Source of the DNA: Solirubrobacteraceae bacterium
GTDB taxonomy: Bacteria > Actinomycetota > Thermoleophilia > Solirubrobacterales > Solirubrobacteraceae
Length of the DNA stretch: 64,000 nucleotides
Direction: 5' to 3'
Assembly: GCA_030447505.1 (NCBI GenBank)
Contig: JAUJOT010000002.1
Coordinates: 248,001 to 312,000 of the forward strand
The notes below the pieces were generated by a model, which was not told the DNA's origin, did no database searches, and saw only the letters and a list, made by a program, of their open reading frames with translations. Of the stretch, positions 45,993 to 53,924 are shown one piece after another. The position numbers and the translations under genes were made by a program. Positions within the stretch are counted from its first letter, which is position 1. Each line of letters opens with the position of its first letter.

Positions 45993-46919
45993 TTAGCCCG
46001 GATCGGCCGCTTTTCGCGGTGTCGAGCGATCCGTCTTGTTCGCCGGATCCAGGCTCAGAGCGTCCTCGACGGCGCGGCGGTTGCGCAGCGGGACGTCTTC
46101 GGGAAAGCCCGCGAGCGCCGCCGCGGGCGCGAGCCCGACCAGCTCGCAGGCCGCGACCGCCGCATGGCGCGCGACCGCGGCGACGACCTCGGCGAGCGGC
46201 ACCGCGAGGTGATCCTCGACGTTCGTGGAGACCTGCGCGATCCCCGTTCGCGACGGCAGGTCGAGGCCGATCGCGCGCACGCCCCGCAGACCCTCGCTGC
46301 CGCCCTCGCGGATCAGCGCGGCGATCATCCGCGCGTCCTCGACGCTCGCCGGCGGCGCAAGCTCGACGTTGAAGGCGACAAGCGGCGCGCGGGCGGCGAC
46401 GAGCACGGCGCCCGCGGCCGGGTCGACCTCCGCCGGGCCGAAGTCCGGCGCGATCTCGCCGGCCGCGACGCGCTCGGCCAGGGCACTCAGGCCGCCGCGG
46501 CGCAGCTCGTGGCGTGTGCGTCCGTCGGCGAGCACGCCGTAGAGGAAGACGGGAAAGCCGGCGCGCCCGAGCTCCTCGCCGGCGACGAGCGCCGCCGCGC
46601 AGGCGGTCCCGCGACGCGCCTCGTCGAGAAAGACGACGGGCGCGACGTCGAGCGCGCCGACGTGCGGGTGGCTGCCGCGCTGCTCGCGCAGGTCGATGTG
46701 CCGTCGGCACGCACGCGCGCCGGCGACGAGCCCGGACACGATCTCGTCCAGCCGCCCTGCGAGCGTGTACACGCTGCGGTGGTGGTCGGCGTCGGAATGG
46801 ACGTCCAGCAGCCGCGCGCCGCTCGTGCAGAACGCCGCCGCGATCGCGGCGATCGCCTGCTCGTCGCGGCCCTCGGAGACGTTGGGGATCGTCAGCAGGA
46901 CGTCGTCGCGACTAGGCAT
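45993..46919 (-). CDS. Glutamate formiminotransferase-like protein (FtcD N-terminal type)
   Basis: 308 residues from ATG 46919; the track ORF is over-extended. 'TIPNVSEGRDEQAIAAIA', 'LLDVHSDADHHRSVYTLAG' (quoted 19) and 'RGSHPHVGALDVAPVVFLDE' (20) match the formiminotransferase N- and C-subdomains. The family transfers a formimino group from formiminoglutamate to tetrahydrofolate in His degradation. No other hut gene is present, so the real substrate is uncertain. Overlaps the peptidase gene by 8 bases. Confidence 0.85.
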   Translation of the reverse strand: MPSRDDVLLTIPNVSEGRDEQAIAAIAAAFCTSGARLLDVHSDADHHRSVYTLAGRLDEIVSGLVAGARACRRHIDLREQRGSHPHVGALDVAPVVFLDEARRGTACAAALVAGEELGRAGFPVFLYGVLADGRTRHELRRGGLSALAERVAAGEIAPDFGPAEVDPAAGAVLVAARAPLVAFNVELAPPASVEDARMIAALIREGGSEGLRGVRAIGLDLPSRTGIAQVSTNVEDHLAVPLAEVVAAVARHAAVAACELVGLAPAAALAGFPEDVPLRNRRAVEDALSLDPANKTDRSTPRKAADPG

Positions 46920-47865
46920 CCAGCAGCCAGCGCCCGCCGTCGAGCACCTCGCTGTCGCCGATCCGCAGGCTCGGCTCGAAGACGACGACGTCGAGATGCA
47001 CCGGGACGGTGACGGTCCCGCCGATCCCCGCGCTCGCCCCAAAGGCGACGTGCGTGGTGCCGAGGATCTTCTCGTCCTCGAGGATATTGCCGGTGACCGT
47101 CGCGCGGTCGTTCGTGCCGACGCCGAGCTCGGCGAGATTGCGGCCCGACGGCCCGTGCGCGTCGAGGATCTCCAGAAAGCGCGCTGCAGCGTCACCGGCG
47201 CCGTCTGCGCCCGTCAGCGCACCGTCGCTCACGGTCAGCATCACAGGCTCGTCGGTCACGCCGACGCCGGCGAGCACCAGCGTCGCGATCGTGCCCTCGC
47301 CACCGGCAGGGGAGATGAAGCCCTCGCCGCACGGCAGGTTGCCGAACGCGCCGGGAGCGCCGAGGTCGCCCTCGTCGGAGATGCCCGCGCGGCCGCGTAG
47401 GTCCAGGCGCATGTCGGTACCGCGCGGACAGGTCAGGTGGGCGTCGTCGGCGTCGGTCAGCAGCGCTGCCACCGCGCGGCAGCGCGCGGCGAGCGCGTCG
47501 AAATCCGTGCTCATCAGGCGGGCGAGCATCTCGGCGGTCACGCCGGGCAGCGTCGCGCCGCGGTGGCCGGCCTCGCACGCGCGCTTGCGCGCGCTCGTGT
47601 GCGAGAGCGACGGCAGGCACGGCGCGATGAAGACGTCGGCGGCGGCGAACGCAGCGGCGACCGGCGCCGGCGGCTCGGTGCCGCGGCCGGGGTCGGGCGG
47701 CAGGATCGTCAGGACGGCGTCGCCGCCGGCGGCGCGTGCGGCGGCCAGCAGGGCCTCGCCGATCGCCGTGCTGTCGGGATCGGCGACGACGAGCACGGTC
47801 TCCCCCGCTTGCACGCGCAGGCAGCGCTCGACGACGCTGACGACGGCCTGCTCGAGATCGCTCAC
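46912..47865 (-). CDS. M29-like metallo-aminopeptidase family protein
   Basis: 317 residues from GTG 47865. The C-terminal half shows metal-site patterns of thermophilic aminopeptidases M29: 'GTDMRLDLRGR', 'GNLPCGEGFISPAGGEGT', 'NILEDEKILGTTHVAFG' and 'VPVHLDVVVFEPS'. At about 310 residues it is shorter than classic M29 enzymes (about 400), like the NicX/leucyl-aminopeptidase-like subgroup. Head of the operon running into hisS-aspS. Confidence 0.75.
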   Translation of the reverse strand: MSDLEQAVVSVVERCLRVQAGETVLVVADPDSTAIGEALLAAARAAGGDAVLTILPPDPGRGTEPPAPVAAAFAAADVFIAPCLPSLSHTSARKRACEAGHRGATLPGVTAEMLARLMSTDFDALAARCRAVAALLTDADDAHLTCPRGTDMRLDLRGRAGISDEGDLGAPGAFGNLPCGEGFISPAGGEGTIATLVLAGVGVTDEPVMLTVSDGALTGADGAGDAAARFLEILDAHGPSGRNLAELGVGTNDRATVTGNILEDEKILGTTHVAFGASAGIGGTVTVPVHLDVVVFEPSLRIGDSEVLDGGRWLLDA

Positions 47866-47978
47866 GATCCGCCGAAGGCTATCTCTCGGTCGTCCGTCCA
47901 GTGGGGCTCTCGACCGGCCAACCTCGCGCACCGCCGGCCGGTTGTCACGAGCATATGCCCAGCCGAAGAGGAGACCAG

Positions 47979-48569
47979 ATGAAGAAGCTCGCGATGATGG
48001 CGGCGATAGGCGCGGTGGCGGTCGCCGTGCCCGCGCAGGCCAGCAAGCCCGAGAGCCCCGGCAGCCAGCGCTCGGCGCAGGGCAAGTCCCACGCCCAGCA
48101 GGACGCCGCCGAGCGCGGCTCCAGGAAGGCCGGCGCCAGCGCCAAGGGCAAGGGCAAGGGCCGCTGCACGCCCCGCGCCGTCGGCTACGTCGCGTTTGGC
48201 GATTACGTCTCTGCAACACTGACGCAGACGCAGGGCGCCGAGACGCCCGATACCGCGCGCGACGACCGCTGGAGCGGCGCGCTCGTCGTCGCCGTCACGC
48301 GGACGAACCGTCACGCCCGCGGCGACAACGCCACGACGAAGACCTACACGTTGAAGGACGCGAGGATCAGGCTTGCGGATCGCGACGGCGACGGCACCCG
48401 CGACGTTCCAGTCGCCGGTGACCGCACGCGCGTCCTGGGCAAGATCAGCCGCCTCAACCGGGGCTGCGACGCGACGGCCTTCACGGCGGAGCTGACGATC
48501 CGCAGCGTCGGGTTCCACAAGCCGAAGTCGGCTGAGACGCCGGCTCCGACGCCCGTCAGCGGCTCCTGA
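47979..48569 (+). CDS. Secreted protein of unknown function
   Basis: 196 residues from ATG 47979 with GAGGAGA ribosome-binding site. Signal peptide 'MKKLAMMAAIGAVAVAVPAQA' is followed by a Ser/Lys/Gly-rich stretch ('GASAKGKGKGRC') and a folded domain with two cysteines ('CTPRAVGYVAFGDYVSATL', 'RLNRGCDATAFTAELTIRSV', quoted within limits) and an Asp-rich turn 'DRDGDGTRDVP' that may bind calcium. Divergent from the M29-like gene. Confidence 0.75.
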   Translation: MKKLAMMAAIGAVAVAVPAQASKPESPGSQRSAQGKSHAQQDAAERGSRKAGASAKGKGKGRCTPRAVGYVAFGDYVSATLTQTQGAETPDTARDDRWSGALVVAVTRTNRHARGDNATTKTYTLKDARIRLADRDGDGTRDVPVAGDRTRVLGKISRLNRGCDATAFTAELTIRSVGFHKPKSAETPAPTPVSGS

Positions 48570-48586
48570 CGCAAGCGCCGATGCGC

Positions 48587-48613
48587 GCGCTCCGGCGGTA
48601 CGCGCCGGAGCGC
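48587..48613. terminator. Bidirectional hairpin terminator
   Basis: Perfect 11-base arms GCGCTCCGGCG and CGCCGGAGCGC with a 5-base loop, between the ends of two convergent genes. Confidence 0.65.
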
Positions 48614-48623
48614 GGCGTCGTTC

Positions 48624-49157
48624 TCAGCCGGCGATGACCCCAATCTTGACGCGGCCCTCCTCCTCGACCTTGGTGAGCTGCGCCCCGGCGGTCACGATGC
48701 AGCTTTCGGCACCGGCCATCGGCAGCGGCACCTCGCGAATGTCCGGCGGGCGCGTGCGGTAGGTGCCCCTGGCGACCTTGGCGCGGCGGTCGCGGAAGCA
48801 GCCGAGCTGGTAGTTGACGGTCACCGTCTGCTTCGGCGCGGCGCTGACCCGGATCCGCACGCGCGACGGCTCGACGATCGTGCCGCGCGCCTGCGCGACC
48901 GCGAGCCGCCCAACGCGGCGCGCCTCGTCGACGAGGCCCGTGCGCACCCTCGGCGCCTCCCTGGGCGGCCGCCGCCTGTTGCCGGGAAGCTGCGACGGAT
49001 CGCCCTCGCCGACGCCGAGCGTCGGATCCGGCGCGTCCGGATCGTCGCCCCCACCCGCGACGATGAAGATGCCGACGACGACCAGCACGGCGACCAGCGA
49101 CGCCGCGACCAGGTAGAGCGGCTTGATCTCGGTGATCTTCCCGGCGAACTTCTTCAC
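48624..49157 (-). CDS. Membrane-anchored extracytoplasmic protein of unknown function
   Basis: 177 residues. One N-terminal helix ('YLVAASLVAVLVVVGIFIVA'), an acidic then Pro/Arg-rich linker and a small beta-rich domain with two Cys ('YQLGCFRDRRAKV', 'GAESCIVTAGAQLT'). It resembles a small Ig-like fold but I cannot name a family. Upstream of the tRNA gene, on the other strand. Confidence 0.7.
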   Translation of the reverse strand: MKKFAGKITEIKPLYLVAASLVAVLVVVGIFIVAGGGDDPDAPDPTLGVGEGDPSQLPGNRRRPPREAPRVRTGLVDEARRVGRLAVAQARGTIVEPSRVRIRVSAAPKQTVTVNYQLGCFRDRRAKVARGTYRTRPPDIREVPLPMAGAESCIVTAGAQLTKVEEEGRVKIGVIAG

Positions 49158-49281
49158 GCTTTTCCTTCCGTCGTCTCAGGGGCGAGCCACGACCGGCACG
49201 ATACGGCGAAGCGGCCGAGCGCGTGCGGGTAGCGCCCCGGCCCAGCTGAGAGCGAGTACCCCGGCTAGACTTCTCGCCCCC

Positions 49282-49355
49282 GCCGGAGTAGCTCAGTCGG
49301 TTAGAGCAGCGGAATCATAATCCGCGTGTCGGGGGTTCGAGTCCCTCCTCCGGCA
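49282..49355 (+). tRNA. tRNA with CAT anticodon (tRNA-Met, or Ile2 if lysidine-modified)
   Basis: 74 nt. Acceptor arms GCCGGAG and CTCCGGC pair fully; D arm GCTC...GAGC; anticodon stem GCGGA/TCCGC with loop ATCATAA, giving anticodon CAT; T loop TTCGAGT; discriminator A; no encoded CCA. A TAGACT box at 49266-49271 is a plausible -10. Elongator Met versus Ile2 cannot be settled by eye. The 3' half is the integration site of the island that follows. Confidence 0.93.
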
Positions 49356-49357
49356 TC
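49314..49357 (+). repeat. Attachment site, tRNA-proximal copy (att)
   Basis: Begins with the anticodon loop (ATCATAATCC...) and ends two bases beyond the tRNA discriminator (...CTCCGGCATC). Identical over 44 bases to 57198-57241. This copy completes the functional tRNA. Confidence 0.9.
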
Positions 49358-49462
49358 GGGAAAGCCCAGCAAGCGCTGCGTTTTCACGTTTCGCGTTTAC
49401 GCGCTCGGGACGTTTTGCGAATCGTGTCCAAATATGTCCCGAGATCGGTCTAGAATCGGCGC

Positions 49463-50663
49463 ATGCAGGCGGTCGGAGAGCGCGCGATATCGGGGCCCGT
49501 CTTCCGCGTGGAGGGCAAGCGCCGGCCGGTCTGGCGAGCGAAGTACCGGCTGCCCGACGGGCGCCAGGTGCAGCGCACGATCGGCCCGGCGTGGACGGCG
49601 CGCGGCCGGCCGGCGGCGGGCTAGTTCACGAAGCGCACCGCGGAGGCGTGGCTGGATTCCGTCCTGTCTGCCGCGCGCGCCGGAACGTTGCCCGGCATGG
49701 TGCGCACGGGCGTCACGTTCGCCGAGGCGTGCGAGGAGTACCTGCGCTGGCTCGAGCAGGATCGCGATCGCAAGCCGTCGACGGTGCGCGACTACGGATC
49801 GGTCATCCGCGCGCATCTGCTGCCGGCGTTCGGCTCGCGTCCGATCGAGGACATCAGCGACGAGGACATCGAGCGATGGAAGGTCGGCCTCGGCATCGAG
49901 AGCGGGATGTCGAACGCCACGAAGCTCAAGGTCCTGACGATCCTCAGCGGCGTCTTTGAGCGCGCGCGCAAGGTCCACAAGCTGCCGCGCAACCCGGTGG
50001 TTGCGATCGAAAAGCCGATCCAGCGCGTGCGTGGCGACATTGACGTCTTCAGCGTCGAGGAGGTGATGGCGCTCGTGCGCGCCGCGGCCGACGAGCAGGA
50101 CGCCGCGATCTACCTGACGGCCGCGCTGACCGGCCTGCGCCGCGGCGAGCTCGTCGCGCTGCGCTGGCGCGACGTCGACTTCGCGGGCCAGTCGATCCGC
50201 GTGCCCGCGAGCTACACGGAGGGTGGCATGACGACGCCCAAGTCCGGCAAGGTGCGCGCGGTGCCGATGGCGCCGCAGGTCTCGTCAGCCCTGGCGCGCC
50301 TCGCCGGGCGCGGGGCGTTCACCGGCAACGACGACCTCGTCTTCCCCGGCACCGGCGGCGGCTACCTCGACGCCTCGGCCGCTCTACCGCCGCTACAAGC
50401 GCGCGCTTGAGATCGCCGGTCTGCGCCCGCTGCGCTTCCACGACCTGCGCCACACCTTCGGAACCCGCACGATCGCGACCGCGTCGATCCTCCAGGTCAA
50501 GGCGTGGATGGGCCACGCCGACGTCGCCACGACGATGAAGTACCTGCACTACGCGCCGCGCGCAGCGGAGGCGCGACTCGTCGCCGAGGCGTTCGCGTTG
50601 GAGGAGCCAGGCGCCGAGGCCGCTCCGGCGTCGGCGACCGCGGGTGCGGCGGGCGAGCGGTAG
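49463..50663 (+). pseudogene. int: Tyrosine-recombinase integrase, disrupted by a nonsense codon and a frameshift
   Basis: From ATG 49463 the N-terminus reads 'ISGPVFRVEGKRRPVWRAKY' and then hits TAG at 49622-49624 where relatives have 'GYFTKRTAEAWL' (probable TAC to TAG). After the stop the same frame continues through the SAM-like core-binding domain ('TFAEACEEYLRWLEQDRDRK') and catalytic 'LTGLRRGELVALRW' (Arg). Near 50380 ('GGYLDASA') a one-base shift moves the rest to another frame: 'LYRRYKRALEIAGLRPLRFH', 'FHDLRHTFGTRT' (His, Arg) and 'ATTMKYLHYAP' (Tyr), ending at TAG 50661. TAGAAT at 49451 would place the transcript start at the ATG itself (leaderless). Confidence 0.9.
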
Positions 50664-51031
50664 CGCCACCGGCTGTTGGCGGTCCGCGTCGCGAGCCACT
50701 CCTCGAGCATCGGTCGGGACAAGAAACGAACACCCAGAAACGAACACCCAGAAGGCTCGAAACGAACACCCATCAGACGAAACGGATCTGGGACCGAGGC
50801 GCGGCCGACTTTCGCGGTCAGATCCGCTTGTTGCGGGACGAAGCCCGACACTCCATCGAGGGACGAAACCGCAGGATGGGAAGGCGACGGCGACCCGCGT
50901 GACCGTGTCGGTAGCCGGACGCGATGCGGAACCGGACACCGCTGCCCGCCCAGCAGCTCACCGATCGCCGCCCGTCGGGCTCCGCTACCGCTTTTGCCTC
51001 GATGCAGCAGCGCGTGCGGCATGCTCTGCGA
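50664..51031. other. Non-coding stretch with three copies of a 14-bp repeat
   Basis: No convincing gene. GAAACGAACACCCA occurs at 50723-50736, 50737-50750 and 50759-50772: the first two are in tandem and the third follows after 8 bp. The minus-strand ORFs over it only read the repeat as a 'GVRF' peptide and look spurious. Confidence 0.6.
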
Positions 51032-51413
51032 ATGAGCACCGTTCAGCTGCAGTTTCACGCCGAGCCGCAAGAGCTTGTCGAACTCGCGGCCCGCTGGGCG
51101 CGCGCACACAAGCTCGACCTTGTTGTTGAGCGGTTCTTCCCTGTCGCTGAAACGATGGCCGTCGGGCGCGCCGCTGAGCTGACTGCTGTGTGCGCTCAGC
51201 TGCGTCGAGTGGACCGCGTGTGGCTGTGGGACCGCCAAGTCCGACATGCACAAGGGTGCGGTGGCCCGGAACCCTGCCCTCGGGGCAGCCCAGCGCCTCT
51301 CGGCTCATCTGCACACCCTGGGCGCGCACGAACTCGCGGAGCAGGGCGTCAAGATGCTCGCGGTCGCGGGCTGGAACGAGTACGCGTTCGACGACATCGC
51401 GGCGTCTCCGTAG
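51032..51413 (+). pseudogene. Frameshifted gene of unknown function
   Basis: Frame A from ATG 51032: 'MSTVQLQFHAEPQELVELAA' to about 'RRVDRVWLWDR', with high coding bias. Around 51230-51245 coding-like sequence moves to another frame: 'AKSDMHKGAVARNPALGAAQ' through 'VAGWNEYAFDDIAASP' and TAG 51411. Together these give about 125 residues with one indel. Alternatively they are two overlapping small genes, the second starting at ATG 51246. No family recognised. It has more A/T at third positions than the chromosome genes. Nothing is visible in the 290 bp that follow. Confidence 0.45.
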
Positions 51414-51706
51414 GCGACGCTCGCACTGCTCCTTTCGCAGTGACGTCCGCCGCGCGTCCGCAAGCATCTGCGAAGCCGACGACTTTCGGGACACGGTTCA
51501 CACCGGCGCTCACCTCACCCAGAGCCGGTCGATGAGCACGCGCGCTGCGAGGACCCGGTAGCTGCCGACCCGCGCCGAGGTGCGTCGATGAGGCTGGGCG
51601 TGAAGAGTTGCACCGACGGCGCGAGATCCGTTTCTCGCGGTCGATGCTCGCCGCGAACCCGCGCTGCCGGCGGGATTTGCAGGCTCCGGTTCGCTGAGCC
51701 CTCGGA

Positions 51707-52300
51707 TCACCGCCGCCCGTCTGAACTCTGCTCTCCGAGGACCCGCTCGGCCTCGTCGAGCCACTCGAGCAGCAGCTCGCACCAGCGACGGCCGAGCCAG
51801 TTGTTGAGCTGGAGGTTGGCCTGGCGGTGAGGCAGCCGCTCAGCGTTCTGCTCCATGACGGCGACGTCCTCGAGCACGCGCTGGATCGCGGGGCGCATGC
51901 CGCGCAGGCTCTCGACGGTGCGCTGCGGGCCGGCGATGTCGGCACACATGATCCGAACAGCGGCCTCGTTCTGCACGCGCGGGAAGTTCGCGGGCTCCGA
52001 CATCCACTCCCGCAGCGCCTCGCGCCCAGCGCCAGTGAGCGAGTAGACGGTTCGGGGCTTCGTCTTCCCCGGCTCGCTGCGCGAGGTCAGGTAGCCGAGC
52101 TTCTCCAGGCGCTTTGGCTCAGCGTAGATCTGGCTCGGTGCGATCGCGTAGTAGACCGCGCCACGGCGCAGGATCCGGACGAGGTCGTGCGCGCCCTCGC
52201 CTTGCTCGCCGACCAGCCCGAGCACGCAATACGAGACGGTAGTGAGGGTTCCCCTTGGCACAGCCTCCAGTTCGGAGTTTAGCCTGCTCAAGGACTCCAT
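51707..52300 (-). CDS. PadR-family transcriptional regulator
   Basis: Up to 197 residues. Winged helix: 'TLTTVSYCVLGLVGEQGEGA', 'APSQIYAEPKRLEKLGYLTS' (recognition helix), then 'KPRTVYSLTGAGREALREWM' (wing). The C-terminal all-helical Vir_act_alpha_C dimerisation domain includes 'LNNWLGRRWCELLLEWLDEA'. ATG 52300 has no ribosome-binding site; the GTG at 52261 (starting 'VPRGTLTT') fits the family N-terminus better and would leave the operator at 52263-52279 in the leader. Divergent from the methyltransferase, which it probably represses. Confidence 0.87.
   Translation of the reverse strand: MESLSRLNSELEAVPRGTLTTVSYCVLGLVGEQGEGAHDLVRILRRGAVYYAIAPSQIYAEPKRLEKLGYLTSRSEPGKTKPRTVYSLTGAGREALREWMSEPANFPRVQNEAAVRIMCADIAGPQRTVESLRGMRPAIQRVLEDVAVMEQNAERLPHRQANLQLNNWLGRRWCELLLEWLDEAERVLGEQSSDGRR
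52263..52279. promoter_or_regulatory. Probable PadR operator O3 (autoregulation)
   Basis: GCCTCC-N5-GGAGTT, a slightly degenerate copy of the AACTCC-N5-GGAGTT operator in the divergent methyltransferase promoter, placed at the 5' end of padR. Confidence 0.55.
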
Positions 52301-52449
52301 GCCGGAGGTTTAGCAATCGAACCGGAGGGAGCACCGAATGCGGGGGCATCGAGCGGCCGATCCGGAGCGGCCGAGAGGCTCGGTGCGCCCGAGCCGCTGG
52401 GGCCCGACCGGGGCAGGGCGCTCTCGGCGCGTCACGCTCCCGGGAGGCC

Positions 52450-52479
52450 TTGACAAAACTCCCGTTCGGAGTTTAGGCT
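52450..52479 (+). promoter_or_regulatory. Methyltransferase promoter
   Basis: Perfect -35 TTGACA (52450-52455) and -10 TAGGCT (52474-52479) with an 18-bp spacer, 61 bp upstream of the methyltransferase ATG. The spacer is almost entirely an inverted repeat (O1). Confidence 0.7.
52457..52473. promoter_or_regulatory. Probable PadR operator O1, inside the -35/-10 spacer
   Basis: AACTCC-CGTTC-GGAGTT, a perfect 6-bp inverted repeat with 5-bp centre. Bound protein would block RNA polymerase. Confidence 0.7.
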
Positions 52480-52491
52480 CCTGAAGGGGAT

Positions 52492-52508
52492 AACTCCTAA
52501 TCGGAGCT
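52492..52508. promoter_or_regulatory. Probable PadR operator O2, downstream of the -10 box
   Basis: AACTCC-TAATC-GGAGCT, one mismatch from O1, centred 35 bp from it. Confidence 0.65.
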
Positions 52509-52540
52509 TACGACAACGACACCACACGGGAGCAGGGGCT

Positions 52541-53626
52541 ATGCGGACACACATGGGCGTCAGTGACACCGTCCTCGACGAAGGGCGACTGCAGGAATTC
52601 GTGGGGCGCTTCGCGGGCGACCTCGGCGCAGCGCTTCACCAAACGACGGTCCTCATCGGCGACAAACTCGGCCTCTACGCCGCGATGAACGACGGCGAGC
52701 CGGTCACCGCGGGAGAGCTCGCCACCCGGACGGGCACCGACGAGCGCTACGTGCGCGAGTGGCTGTGCGCGCAGGCCGCCAGCGGCTACGTCGCGTACGA
52801 CGCCGACAGCGAGCGCTTCTTCCTGACCCCCGAGCAGGCCGCCTGCCTCGCCGATCCCGAAAGCCCGACGTTCCTTCCCGGCGCCTTCTACATCGCCGCG
52901 TCATGTCTGCGCGACGAGCCCAAGATCACCGAGCGCTTCCGGACCGGCGAAGGCCTCGGCTGGCACGAGCACGACGACGACCTCTTCTGCGGAACCGAGC
53001 TGTTCTTCCGGCCCGGCTACGTCGCCAACCTCGTGCCGTCGTGGCTGCCCGCGCTCGACGGCGTCAAGGACAAGCTGCTGGCCGGCGCCAGCGTCGCCGA
53101 CATCGGCTGCGGACACGGCGCCTCGACGATCGTGATGGCCAAGGCCTACCCGCGCTCGGAGTTCATCGGCTTCGACTACCACGCCGCATCGGTCGAGGCG
53201 GCGCGACGCGCCGCCGAGCGCGCCGGGGTCGCCGACCGCGTGCGCTTCGAGGTCGCCAGCGCCAAGGACTTCCCCGGGGAGGGCTACGACCTCGTCTGCG
53301 TCTTCGACGCACTGCACGACATGGGCGATCCCGTCGGTGCCGCGGCGCACGTGCTGGAGTCCCTCGCGCCGGACGGCAGCTGGCTGATCGTCGAGCCGAT
53401 GGCGGGCGATCGCACCGAGGACAACCTCAACCCGGTCGGCCGGATCTTCTACTCCGCGTCGACGCTCATCTGCACGCCGGCCTCGCGCGCCCAGGAAGTG
53501 GGGCTGGCGCTCGGCGCCCAGGCCGGCGAGGCGCGGCTGCGCGCCGTCGTCACCGACGCCGGCTTCACGCGCTTCCGGCGCGCGACGGAAACCCCCTTCA
53601 ACCTCGTCCTCGAGGCTCGGCCGTGA
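52541..53626 (+). CDS. SAM-dependent methyltransferase with N-terminal winged helix (Rv2258c-like)
   Basis: 361 residues. The N-terminal winged-helix/dimerisation part ('KLGLYAAMNDGEPVTAGELA', 'RTGTDERYVREWLCAQAASG') resembles O-methyltransferases. The class I SAM fold shows motif I 'ASVADIGCGHGASTIVMAKA', 'FIGFDYHAASVEAARRAAER', 'YDLVCVFDALHDMGDPVGAA' and 'LAPDGSWLIVEPMAGD'. The family is close to mycobacterial Rv2258c; substrate unknown. Expression is probably derepressed by a ligand of the divergent PadR, a common arrangement for self-protection or detoxification genes. Confidence 0.88.
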   Translation: MRTHMGVSDTVLDEGRLQEFVGRFAGDLGAALHQTTVLIGDKLGLYAAMNDGEPVTAGELATRTGTDERYVREWLCAQAASGYVAYDADSERFFLTPEQAACLADPESPTFLPGAFYIAASCLRDEPKITERFRTGEGLGWHEHDDDLFCGTELFFRPGYVANLVPSWLPALDGVKDKLLAGASVADIGCGHGASTIVMAKAYPRSEFIGFDYHAASVEAARRAAERAGVADRVRFEVASAKDFPGEGYDLVCVFDALHDMGDPVGAAAHVLESLAPDGSWLIVEPMAGDRTEDNLNPVGRIFYSASTLICTPASRAQEVGLALGAQAGEARLRAVVTDAGFTRFRRATETPFNLVLEARP

Positions 53627-53689
53627 GCCCCGCGACCCAGGTGAGCAGAACGCTCTCCGACGAGATCGTCGCGAGGGCGACCGCAGCAT

Positions 53690-53875
53690 GCGCCCGTCGC
53701 TGGTCTGGTCGTACTGGTAGTCCAACGCCCACAGCTGATTGGGGCGCTCGGCTCGCAGTCAGCGGGCCTCGGGATCCCCGTCCGCCGTCGCTTGCGGGCC
53801 TTCTGCGACACGCGCAGGCCTTCCTCGCGCCACAGGCGCTGCAGCCGCCTGCATCGACTCGAAGCCTGAGGTCAT
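53690..53875 (-). pseudogene. Fragment of an IS3-family transposase (OrfB)
   Basis: The reverse strand contains 'RRLQRLWREEGLRVSQKARK' in one frame and, after a shift, 'NQLWALDYQYDQTSDGRML' in another. Both are hallmarks of IS3 OrfB (HTH_21 region and the first catalytic Asp of the DDE core). The rest of the transposase and the IS ends are missing. Confidence 0.75.
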
Positions 53876-53924
53876 GCCGACGGCTCTTCGCCGCCTCCGG
53901 AGCGATCGCGTTCGACAATCTCCC

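Noticed and set aside
50549-51253. Minus-strand ORF with repeated GVRF peptides
   Set aside because: It merely translates the 14-bp DNA repeat; no start or domain support, and it overlaps the integrase C-terminus antisense.
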